Notes under the pieces: generated by a model | Seen by the model: the letters and a program-made list of their open reading frames with translations, nothing else | The model's database searches: none | What the model was told of the DNA's origin: nothing | NCBI GenBank assembly: GCA_030063045.1 | Contig: JAQSEB010000001.1 | Coordinates: 1,302,001 to 1,366,000 of the forward strand | Length of the DNA stretch: 64,000 nucleotides | Direction: 5' to 3' | From: Pratylenchus scribneri | Lineage: Eukaryota > Nematoda > Chromadorea > Rhabditida > Pratylenchidae | Part shown: in pieces, positions 16,701-26,960 of the stretch | Numbering within the stretch: the stretch's first letter is position 1 | Layout: every line of letters starts with the position of its first letter | Position numbers and translations under genes: made by a program

Positions 16701-17082
16701 ATCCGTGAAAAGTGGTTCCTCCAATTCACTTTCCAAAACGGTCAAATGAATTCGATTGGATTTGTCGCTGACCTATTTACAAAAAATATCAAAAATGAAT
16801 GACCACAACTACTTCGATTAAAAATTGGCAATCCGTGTCCGGAGGATAGAGTCGATGCTCATCGAATGGTGAATAAATGTATTGAGGATATCTATGTGCT
16901 TTCAGTCGGATTGGATTCTCTGGACAAGGTTGTGGTCCGTCCATATTGAAGAGGAATTGTTGGGATGGACTGCAAGGCTGAATAGCCAATAACAACAAAA
17001 TAATGATCGGCAAAATAGCAAATTGATTTGTTGTTGTTGAACATAAACATGAATAGGAGAAGGAGAAGGGCATTTGGCGCAA
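13790..17082 (-). CDS. CUB and C-type lectin single-pass receptor with long acidic cytoplasmic tail
   Basis: Seen in order: signal peptide (FAILPIIILLLLAIQPCSPS after the ATG at 17082); a CUB domain over five small exons (CPENPIRLKAH; PDTDCQFLIE; LTVLESELEEPLFTDCNDFV; ITSASNSILVHFHSDL; KRGFNISFVQF); a C-type lectin domain (GCPPEWKWDTASQFWCQ; LPWSDAQKECTYERANLAVF; SFPWIGYSDANMEG; DDCRTRRPFLCKRR); a TM segment (YTILIGVIILLLLALVVGCV); then about 370 intracellular residues (13790-14900) with Gln, Ala/Lys/Glu and Glu-rich runs, ending ISLDEFWQQNQK. Introns at about 16052 and 15014 appear to start with GC. The long lectin intron (about 15340-16051) holds an array. Domain content is firm; ligand and signalling role are unknown. 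Confidence 0.75.
15597..15945 (+). repeat. Minisatellite array, shared-core family, spacer type II
   Basis: About 12 units of AATTCCGCCTG plus spacer TTTTATTTGCCCCAAACAT (28-30 bp), with spacer variants such as TTTTATTTGCACCAAAAT. The same spacer recurs, inverted, at 44080-44835. It is inside an intron of the CUB/lectin receptor gene. Confidence 0.95.
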
Positions 17083-17961
17083 AAAGTTTGGATGGGCGAC
17101 GGCATCGAATGGAGGGTGGATGGGCCCAAGAAGGGGACGACGACGAACTTGGATGAAGGAAGAAGGAGGATTGAAGGGATTTGGTGGAGCCAGTCAAGGA
17201 CGGATTAGAGCAAAAGCACCATTCACAGTCAGCAGTTGATAAGCATCTTTCCGAGGTCGTTCAATTAGGCACACACTCTATGCTGGAAGGATTAGGCGTC
17301 AATTAGGAAACATATCAAAAGGATAGGAAAATGACGGAAATGGCGAAGAAGGAGGTATGGAATGATGGTTTACTGGCTTTAAGGGAGATAAGTGCTTTAA
17401 AGGTAGTAGGGGAAAGGGATAGTGTGGCATCTTCGATGGCACGAAACATGCCGGGAATGGAATATTGGCATTGGCAAAGTGTTGGAAAAAATAATAATTG
17501 TAAAAATAATTTTGTGTTGACTAGAAAATAATGAAGATAAAAAACGGATTTGGTCTAGATGATTGGATTTTGTGCTGGGAATTCCAATTTGATGCCATAA
17601 ACAATTTTATTTCGGGCACTTTTTCCATTCTTTCTTTGCCTTCCGCCTGCTGCTGACCATCACACAAAATGGACATTATTTTCCGGTGCTTTTTTCTACC
17701 GGTTGTCATGGGGATTAGACAATAATGGGCATTTGTTTGGCCATGTCCATTTTCGTGCCAAAATTGATGGCGGTGGTGAAAAAAATGGCCAAAGAATGAA
17801 AAAAATGAACAAATTTTGATGGGGATGAATACGGGGCCAAAATCAGCTGGATATTTTCAAATTGGTCAAACATTCAATTTTACGAAATATTTAATACTTT
17901 TTTATTCAATTAAATTATTCAAAATATTATTTTAAATTCATTCATTTCTATATTCTTCCTC
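17083..17961 (+). other. Intergenic, 0.88 kb
   Basis: Lies between the start of the CUB/lectin receptor and the stop of the Kazal gene. Only short frames are present (for example 17331-17531), without splice partners or family matches. Presumed to hold the receptor's promoter; I see no distinct site. Confidence 0.5.
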
Positions 17962-20900
17962 TCATTTTCTTCTTCTATGCCTTCTTCGATGTTTTAACAT
18001 TTTGCATTGAATTGGCCTCAATGTTTGGCCATCCCTTTTCTTTTTCAAACATGCCATCCGCCTAAATGCGCATTCATCCGCATATATTCTGCCCAAATTG
18101 TCGCAAATTTGCCCTCTTCCTTGAATGTTTGTGCATTCCGTTGCTGTCTCGCAACATTCTCCTTCAATTTAAAATCATTTTTATTTTCGTATTAATTTCC
18201 ACCAACCAATATAATCCAATGCCAATGTGAATGTTGTGCCATCCTCCTGTTCTTCCATTCGTTTTCTCATTTTTGCACTCCTCACAATGCAAACACTTTT
18301 GTCCAATTCACACAAATTTGCATATGTTTTACCTTAAATTTAACAAATTAATCCATCTATATTACAATTTCTTGCCATTTGTGCCACAAACTGGTTCATA
18401 TCTTGATTCGCATTTGTCCGTTGGGCAATGTAAACCGGGGCAAGCCGAATATGAAAGGATGGTCAAATTGTGGGCTCTGCTGCGTTCCGCCAAACATCGT
18501 TGGCGGCCAAATTCACAAAAATTCTAAAGATAAAAAAATAAAACAAAGGAAATGATCCAAAAAACCAAATGTGTTGTCCCTTCATTGTCACAAATTGGCG
18601 AATATTCGGGTCCACATTCTTCTGGCCCCGGGCAACATTCACCCATATAAACTGCTTTTATTATTCCATTTCCATTCTTTGTACCATTTCTCCTCTCCAA
18701 ATGGCATCCATTACGGTATGATCGTCCATCAGATCCACAAACCTTTTCCAAAGAATAATGTAGAATTTTAAAATTATAGTAAATTAAGAAAAGCGAAATT
18801 TATAAATCATAAGATGTGGGATTAAATGTTTGGTGCAAATAAAACAGGCGGAATTATGTTGGGACGTCAACCAGAAGGAATTATTAAAACTTAGTCAAAC
18901 AGGCGGAATTATTAAAACTTAGTCTACCAAGCGGAATTATTAAAACTTAGTCAAACAGGCGGAATTATTAAAACTTAGTCAAACAGGCGGAATTATTAAA
19001 ACTTAGTCTACCAAGCGGAATTATTAAAACTTAGTCAAACAGGCGGAATTATTAAAACTTAGTCAAACAGGCGGAATTATTAAAACTTAGTCAAACAGGC
19101 GGAATTATTAAAACTTAGTCAACCAGGCGGAATTATTAAAACTTAGTCAAACAGGCGGAATTATTAAAACTTAGTCAAACAGGCGGAATTATTTAAAACT
19201 TAGTCAACCAGGCGGAATTATTAATACTTAGTCAAACAGGCGGAATTATTAAAACTTAGTCAACCAGGCGGAATTATTAAAACTTAGTCAAACAGGCGGA
19301 ATTATTAAAACTTAGTCAAACAGGCGAAATTTTAAAAAAAACAAGCGGAGAATTAAATCCCAAGAGAAAAAGTGGCACATCCTTCTATATTTCCCCTCTA
19401 CTCACTGGTTCATATCGATCATTGCAAATTAATTCATTCACGGCCAACAATTCTGCCGAAACATTTTTTGGTGGTACCGTAGTCATTTCCTCCTCAACCA
19501 TTTCCCTTCCTCCATATGCCTCAACTGCTTCCATAATTTTACTCGTCTTTTTCTCATTTTCCCTTTGATCATTTGCTGCTTCTTCACATTTTCTTTCCAC
19601 CAATTCTTTTTTGCCAATTTTTTCAGCCCTACATTTGGCCACTTCAAATTGACATCTATTCCCGTGTTTTCGGCCCATTGAATCGCAAATGGTCAAATGT
19701 TCTTCCTCATCTTTTTCTCTACAAATTTCCACATTTGGGCAACATTTTCCCTCATAGGCCGCCGTAATATTGTAGCCAAATTTGGCCTCATAAATGCATC
19801 TGAGCATTTCGAATTCGCATCGGCTTTTTGTTTCGCCACTTTGGTCACAAACAAATTGAGAATCATCTGCAGTTGGGCTGGGCAATGCGCATGGCTTGGC
19901 CAAACAATGTTCGCATTCACCTTTGAAGAGGATTTCCACTCGATTGTCCAAACATTGGGCCCTCTAAATATAATTTTGCCAAATAATTTGTTAAAATGTT
20001 CACCTGAATGGCACATAAATTTCTGTATGTGATAAAATCCGATCCACAATATGGATCCGGTTGAGCATTCACACAATTTGGCCATTTTCGTTCACAATTT
20101 GTCATTTTTCCCCTTATCGATTTATTATTATTATTGTCCCCAGTCAAATGTGCACATTTCTGTTGATTTGCCTCAATTCTCAATGTTTTTCCCTCCTTCG
20201 CTGCCAAACAATGTGCATGCGCAAAAAGGCAAGTATTCCTTTTAATATGAGGAAATAAATGGGCCAATATCCCTTTTCATACTTATGTAGCCTCCCTTGA
20301 TTATCGCAAATTGGCCCATCCTCCTCCTCATCCGTGCCACAATTTGGTTCCGCCGGGCATTCAATGCTTCTAATTGTTGACATTTGCCTTTCCTTTGATG
20401 GCATTTTTGCCGTCTGATTGGTACATTCTCGAAGGGAAATTAGCCAACCGAAGGGACGACCCTGCGATGGGAATAATTTGTTTACTGTATTGGGAGTATG
20501 CCCCCAACTTAATGCCATCAATAATAACTCATCAAAGACTTAACCAATTTTGACAATTTTATTATCAAATTAAAGAGCAGACTTTTGGCTATCTAAAGAT
20601 ATTAATTTTATTTAAATTGGTTCAGAAATGATGGAATTGTGAACCGAAAAACCATTAAACTGATTTTTACTATGGATTAGCAAAATTTTCAATGATTTTT
20701 GAAACATAATTCAGTCAAATCTTAATCAATCTAAATAAAATTAATATTATTGGATAGCCAAAAGTCTGTTCTTTAATTAGATTACAAAAATGTCAAAATT
20801 GGTTCAGTCTCTGATGGATTAATAAAAGAATATTGGAGATGCCACTGACCGTGACCGCCTTTCTTTGATGGCAACTGTGCATTTGGAATGTGCACAAATT

Positions 20901-23900
20901 TGGATGGGTAATTCCATTGGAATCGCAAACTGGCTTAAAATGTCGACTACATTTGGATGGACAAATTTCATCCTAAAATGAAAATGAACAAAAATTAAAA
21001 TATGCTCAACAAACTTTCAGCTCAAAAATGGGCGAAAGCTTAAAATTAGCGGGAAAATAAAATTTAATTTAGTTAAAGAAAGGGGAATTGTGTGCTTGCC
21101 AAATTGCATTCGCCAATATGGCCAAGAATATGTTCCTCAATTTGCCTCAACCGTTTGTCACAATTCCATTGAGCGAAAAGGCAAATGCCTAACCAAAAAA
21201 TAATAATTATTATTTAACACTTTTCCCACTTTGATGTGTCAAATTTGTATTGTCGCAAATTGGGACCTGAAAATTTGGATTAAATTTTATTGTTGACCAT
21301 TTCACCAACAATTTGTTCGAATGGTCCATTTTGTTCTTCTTTGCAAAAATCACATTCCAATGCGGGTCCATTCGATCGACTCTGTCAAATTTATTTATTC
21401 ATTTTTCATTCAAAAATTCGGGTAGTGGATAATTAAATCATCACGGTTTTTAGCCCATAATTCGACGAGATAATAACCAAATTCAGGAAGGAAATATAGC
21501 AATGGAAAACCCAAAATGTCTTCTAAAAAGTGGCCTTATTAATTTTTGATAATCTTGAATTTAAAAATTTACATGTCTTTAAATGTAACAGACTCAAATG
21601 CTTATGGGGAAAATCCAATTATTTTAAAAATTGTTTTAGCATTTTAAAAAATTAGGTAAGCCACTTTTTAATTAGTTATTAGAGCTTTCGAATGGCATAT
21701 TGCCTTCCTAAATTGGTTAATTTCTTATTGAACTATGGCCAAATAATAATGGCTCAGGTTCTCAATTGCCCTATTTCGCGCAATTCTTCTCTTTCTCCCA
21801 CCGAAATTTTTGTGCATTTTCCTCTGTATGCAATTCGCGGTGGTTGATCAATGCCGCTGGCATTTTTGGCGAATTGGCAACGATGCACACTGAATCGGCA
21901 TTCATTTTGATGGGTCAAATTGTGCGAATCGCAAATGGGGTCCAAAATGTTTGGGCACGTGGATAGTGGAGGACAATGATGTGCGGTGGATGATTCCTTT
22001 TTTTGGTGGGATTATTTTAATTTGAATTTACACCAAATTTACGTGATGTTGTCTTTGTTTTTGTTGTGTTTGTTTTGATGGTGGCAGTGATGGAAGGGGC
22101 GATTCCGTTTGCCATTGCATCAATTGCCATCTTTGTGTTCCATTTTGTTGTTGTTTTTGTTCATCTCGCATTAATATTGACTGTGGCTGAAAATATGCCA
22201 ATGCCAAATCACAATTCACTTTGAAAGAGTCCCAACTTGACGCTGTTTATAATAACTCATTAATGTCTTAAATAATTTGGATAATTTTAGAAAGAGCAGA
22301 CTTTTGTCTATCTAATAATATCAAATTTATTTTAATTTATTCAGAATTGATGGAGTTATGCCCAAAAAAACAACTGAATATTTTGTTAATCCATAGCAGA
22401 GGTCATTTTAAATGGTTTTATGAGAATAACTCCATAAATTTTGAACCAATTTAAATAAAATTAATATGATTAGATAGCTAAAAGTATGCTATTTAATTTG
22501 GCAAAAAAAATCATCAAAATTAGTTTAATGATTGATGAGATATTTGTTAAAAACAGCGATAAGTTGGGGGTGTCTGTTCCATTCCCTTGCAATTTAAATC
22601 CAACCAAATTTTCCCTTGATTGTCCCCCATTTTCGTCCATTTTCTGTTCATTTCGTCTTCGATGATTTTCCCCATTTTCCATTGTTATTGGTAAATTTGG
22701 CTTTTTTCTGGTCCTTTCCCTTCGAATTCCTTCCACCAAATTTGCCATCAACATTCTTCTCATGCTATTTGCATTCGTGAATTGGCCTTTTTATAAATAT
22801 TTAAATATTATTTTAATTATTAAAATGCACCAAAATTGTTGTCTTCTTTGCGACAAGGTCCTTCCTTAATAAATCCATTAATTAAATAATTCTCCCAGTC
22901 AAATATTCATCATATTTCTTTGTTAGCTGCCTCCAGATTTTAAACAATCACAAGGAGTGCTTTTATATCAATCATACGGTGACACTAACCAAATCCTAAT
23001 AAGGCCTCAATATGGATATTGTAGGGATCCTGGAATGATGATGAGTCATATATAATAATTTGTTTAGGGAGAACATGGGGAGTATTAGTCCTAATCCAGG
23101 GCTAAAATTGTTTGGGGTGAGAATGGGCCTAGGCTCTCGCCCCCCGGCCTTCGCCCTGGCCCATTCCATCCAAAAAATAAATAGAGATTTGAGAGGAAAG
23201 AACCACTAAATTATTATTTATCTGTTCTTCGGGAAAATATGTGATAACTGAACGTCGCAAAAGTGAGCATTTGAATTATGGTAGAAAAGATTGGTTTAAA
23301 AAGAGGGGCTTGGGACAATGTTTGATTGGTGATTACGATTAGGTACGGTGGCAAAAATTGGATACAGTAGGAAAAATAGGAAAGGACCTTATTAGGCATT
23401 ATTGGATTGAAAAGGCGAGGGTTGTGTAAAATCTGAAGACAGATAGCAAAGAAATAGCCAATATTCAGACCTTCACAATGTGCAATGCCGAAACAATTCC
23501 CCGGGAACGAAGTCGACAATTACTCAAATTGAACCTTCATATTTACCCAAATTTAAATATTTTTTTGTGCCTTTTCCAACTTGCAACGATTTTTGTGTGT
23601 CCTTCCTTGGCTGTCACAAACGGGTGCCACAATTTCCTCACAAACCAATTCACAATTCCTTAAATCCGTGCCTCCTTTTTGCCTTTCCCCCATTTGGCCC
23701 ATTGAAATGCCATCCACAATTCCTCTCTTCCTTAAGCACATTTCCTCGCCCCTTCCTTCAATTCGTAACAATTTTCCACTACTCCTTCGTTGAACGCATT
23801 TATGGAATTCAAAAATGCAATCATTCTCGAAGAAATTTCCTACAAATTTAAATTAATCCAAAAACATTGAAGAAGGCAGGTAGTGGATAATTGAGTACCG

Positions 23901-25930
23901 ACGATTAAGTACTTGTATAGGTTTTTGATTCATAGATCAACAAGCCAATAGCTAATTTTGGAAAGCGATATACCATTTGTAAGCCCAAAGTTTATTCTAC
24001 AAAGTAGCCTATTTTAAATTATATTAAATTGAGCTTTAAAAAGTTAAATGTCTTTAAATGTAACAGACCAAACAAATGTTTTTTTTATTAATGAGGAAAA
24101 GCCGGTTATTTACGAATTGTTTAAATATTTCAAAAAATTAGTTAAGCCACTTTTTAGAGGACATTTATGGTTTTCAGAAGATATATCGTCTTCCTGAATT
24201 GGCCAATTCCTCGCTGAGATATGAGCTAAAAGAATGGCACAGGTACTCAATCAGTGCCTATTGAGTACTTGTATCGGTTTTTGGCGCAAAACTCAACAAG
24301 CCAATAGATAATTTTGGAAGGCAATATGCCATTGGTAAGCCCAAAGTGTCCTCTAAAAAGTGGTCAAATTTAAATTTAATAAAATCTGAGATTTAAAAAG
24401 GTTATATGATTTTGATTGAATAAACCGAAATATTTTTGAAGGAAAAGGCATTTTTTCTATAATTTATTTAATTTTCAAAAACATATTAGCCACTTTTTAG
24501 AGAACATTTAGAACTTTCGAATGGCATATCGCCTTCCTGAATTGGTTGCTTCCTCGTTGAGTTATGGCAAAAAAATGATAGGGTGGATAATTGAGTATCG
24601 CCGATTGACCCGCATCAGTTTTTGATCCATAGCTCGATGAGGCAATAACCAATTTTGGAAGGCGATATACCGATGAAAAGCCTAAAGTGTCCTCTACAAA
24701 ATGGTATGATTTAAATTTTTATAAAATTAGGCTTTTGAAAAGTTACATGTCTTTAAAATAAACATTAATTAAATTAAATGTTTTTAAGAAAAGCCGCTTA
24801 TTTTACAAATTTTTTTTAATTTTCAAAAAATTAAAAAGCCTATTTTTAGAAAACAATTAGAACTTTCAAATGGGATATTGCATTCACGAATTGGCTATTG
24901 CCTTGTTGAGATATGGCCAAATGAATGGCGCGAGTATTCAATCGGCAATGCCGATTCGGCAGTACTAAATCTAAATTGTCCTCTTTTGGGGTTAGCCAAA
25001 CCAACCCATTTGATCGCAAACTGGATCAAAATAATCGGCACAAAGTTCAGCACTTGGGCAGCAAACGCCATCATATGCCTTGGCCAATTCTGTGCGTATG
25101 GCGAGGTCAATATAATTTTATTTAATGGATACTATTTAAAAACTTAAAAATAATCTTTTCTTGAGGTAATCAGACTTCTTTAAGATTCCTATATCTGAGA
25201 GTAAAAAGATTTATTTTTTATCTAAACCTAATTCTAAGTAAGTTTAATCCCCAATATTTTATTATGGCCAAGTAATATGCTTCATAAAAATTATGCAAAT
25301 TAAATATTTCTTTCCCTTATTTAATTAACCCCGATTATATTTGGCCGCGCATTCCAAGAAGCAAGCACTGTCATAAGTTTGATGATCATTTCCACAGATT
25401 GGATGAAATTCCCGGGGGCAAGAGCAGTCGAGAAGGGTGATATCTGCGTTTAAATAAGAAAGAATGGGTGAATGAATGAATGCGGTCGAAGATATTTCAA
25501 AACCCGTACCATTCTTTTGACCTATAACTCAGTGAGGCAATAACCAATCAGGGAAGGCGATATACCATTTTAAAGCCCAAATTGCCCTCTACAAAGTGGC
25601 CAATTTAAATTTTAAGAATTCAAGCATTATAAAAATTTACATGCCTTTAAGTGTAATATACTCTATTTTTGGAGGAAAAGCCACTTTTTCTAGAAGGTAT
25701 TTAAAATTTTCAAAAAATTGTTTAGCCACTTTTTAGAGCACATTTAGAGCTTTAAAATGGCATATCGCCTTTCTAAATTGGCTACTTCCTTGTTGAGATA
25801 TGGCCAAAAGAAAGGTCCAGGTATTGTGCTTCGTAATGAATGGGATGGACCAACCCCTGGAATTGACGAAAAGCATCAAAAGGGCAAAGAGCAAAAATAA
25901 AGGCCAGAGGTATTTTTGTACAAGGAACAT
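17962..25930 (-). CDS. Secreted multi-Kazal-domain protein
   Basis: Starts with a signal peptide (MFLVQKYLWPLFLLFALLML at 25930). At least nine Kazal-type modules follow, mostly one per one or two short exons: CSCPREFHPICGNDHQTYDS (about 25330-25440), CADYFDPVCDQMG (about 25000), EEIVAPVCDSQGRTHKNRC (about 23600), LDPICDSHNLTHQNECRF (about 21900), PICDNTNLTHQ (about 21230), CSRHFKPVCDSNGITHPNLC (about 20920), PICDNQGRLHK (about 20300), DPYCGSDFITYRNLC (about 20040), three in 19400-19950, KVCGSDGRSYRNGCHLE (about 18720), CESRYEPVCGTNGKTYANLC (about 18310-18400) and a last one ending QCKMLKHRRRHRRRK before the stop at 17962. Kazal modules inhibit serine proteases or build matrix proteins; which applies here is unknown. 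Introns hold one array, two A and several B elements. Some modules may belong to a second gene. Confidence 0.7.
18840..19330 (+). repeat. Minisatellite array, shared-core family, spacer type I (inverted)
   Basis: About 17 units of CAGGCGGAATTAT plus TAAAACTTAGTCAAA (28 bp), with CAACCAGG and CTACCAAG variants. It lies in an intron of the multi-Kazal gene. Confidence 0.95.
20501..20842. mobile_element. Family A foldback/MITE, copy A1
   Basis: About 340 bp with long inverted ends: left CCCCCAACTTAATG, ATAACTCATCAAAGACT and AAAGAGCAGACTTTTGGCTA; right end carries the complement of the inner part (TAGCCAAAAGTCTGTTCTTT). No ORF. In an intron of the Kazal gene. Confidence 0.75.
21421..21765. mobile_element. 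Family B MITE, copy B1
   Basis: Left GTGGATAATTAAATCATCAC and AGGAAGG; right arm AATGGCATATTGCCTTCCTA and GGTTCTCAATTGCC, which is the left arm inverted. The inner CTAAAAAGTGGC/GCCACTTTTTAA pair is present. It lies in an intron of the Kazal gene. Confidence 0.7.
22231..22569. mobile_element. Family A foldback/MITE, copy A2
   Basis: Best-preserved ends of family A: left CCCAACTTGACGCTGTTTAT, right ACAGCGATAAGTTGGG, with AAAGAGCAGACTTTTGTCTA inside the left arm. No ORF. In an intron of the Kazal gene. Confidence 0.8.
23080..23395 (+). repeat. Dispersed repeat family C, copy C1
   Basis: Shares ordered blocks with copies at 32600 and 41538: AGTCCTAATCCAGGGCTAA, TTGTTTGGGG, a GC-rich palindromic stretch (CTCTCGCCCCCCGGCC), then TTTGATTGGTGATTACGATT, ACAGTAGGAAAAATAGGAAA. 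No ORF. In an intron of the Kazal gene. Confidence 0.6.
23881..24252. mobile_element. Family B MITE, copy B2
   Basis: Inverted ends TAATTGAGTACCGACGATTA / GGTACTCAATCAGTGCC with the inner GAAAGCGATATACCATTTGT and its inverted partner near 24180. Abuts B3. Confidence 0.75.
24254..24580. mobile_element. Family B MITE, copy B3
   Basis: Left TTGAGTACTTGTATCGG, GGAAGGCAATATGCC; right GGCATATCGCCTTCC, GTTGAGTTATGGC. The outer right end is short. Sandwiched between B2 and B4, so these three form a direct cluster. Confidence 0.7.
24583..24950. mobile_element. Family B MITE, copy B4
   Basis: Left GTGGATAATTGAGTATCGCC, right GAGTATTCAATCGGC; inner arms GGAAGGCGATATACC and GGGATATTGCATTCAC. Third element of the cluster in this Kazal-gene intron. 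Confidence 0.7.
25494..25830. mobile_element. Family B MITE, copy B5
   Basis: Left CCCGTACCATTCTTTTGACC, GGAAGGCGATATACC; right GGCATATCGCCTTTCTAAAT, TTGAGATATGGCC. It lies in the first intron of the Kazal gene. Confidence 0.7.
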
Positions 25931-26960
25931 TCTTCCACCCTCTTTTATTGTTTGAAAGTTTTTGACGGTGGCCAATTTCAGAGACGGGGATTGACGCGCG
26001 TCAAATGAACATTGAATGGGTGCGGGAAAATATAATTATTGGCGGCAAATTGGCGCTCGATTGATGGGTTTTGATGATTTGGACGGACGAAGGGAGGGCG
26101 GAATGGGCCTGAATGAATGCAAAATTAATGGGATTTAAGGAGGCGAGGGTGGACACTGGAAAATCAGCTGAAGAATCGATGGAGACGGCAAAATGAATGA
26201 TTTAAAGGGAATGTACAAAAAGGAGGAGGCTGGCTAACATAATAATAAAACAACCAAAAAGGGAGGGGAAAGGAATGGAATCATTTCCGCCTCTCGATTG
26301 GAATCATCAACGACCGTCGGGGTCGAGTGGTCGAGAAGAGGGCGAGAGGGGGAAGGAGAGGATGTAAATTGCTTCGTTTTCGTTGCATTTTTTCGACGAC
26401 GGGGGCCCTTTTTTGAAGCACCGATTGAACGAGAGAAGGAAGGGGTAAGGGGAATGGGGTGCGCAACGTTTTCTGACCTTGAAAGAGACACTTTTGTGCG
26501 TTGGAAAATGAAAAAAGTTGATGAACCCGTCCCCCCAAACGAGTTGGAATGTCCCATAGGTTGCATAATTGAGTGGGGAAGTGCTGATTATTTCCGTGAA
26601 AATGATGATTTTATGGACGGAAAATTTTTGTAATATTTATTCGAATTTAATTTAAATTCATTTATTTAAAAACAAAGGGTCAACGGAAAGAATGGCATGA
26701 ATAAAAGAAGGAAGGAAGGAAGGAGCATTTATTTAGGAATTAAAAAATAAAGCCAAATGAGGATAAACATAAATGTGAGATTATTTATTTAAATAAAATA
26801 AATTCTATATGGGCATAATTTTGGCATTCCAACAGAAGAGGAATAAAATTGGATTCATTCATTCATTTATATAGGAAAAAGTTCGGTCACAAAAGGACAC
26901 AAAAAAATGAGGTCAAATTTATGGACACACAAAACAATCACATAAAATAATCAAATTCAT
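25931..26960 (+). other. Intergenic, 1.0 kb
   Basis: Between the Kazal gene start and the 3' end of the doublecortin kinase. An open frame at 26298-26633 (+) has no splice partners and no recognisable domain. A short GGAAGGAAGGAAGGA run lies near 26710. Probable promoter of the Kazal gene; no site identified. Confidence 0.5.

Noticed and set aside
18840..19330. CRISPR-like look of regularly spaced identical cores
   Set aside because: Spacers are also repeated, the host is a nematode with spliced genes, and no cas genes exist; it is a minisatellite.
26298..26633. Forward 111-codon ORF
   Set aside because: No domain, no splice context, and the 5' half is low-complexity Arg/Glu; it lies where the Kazal gene promoter is expected.
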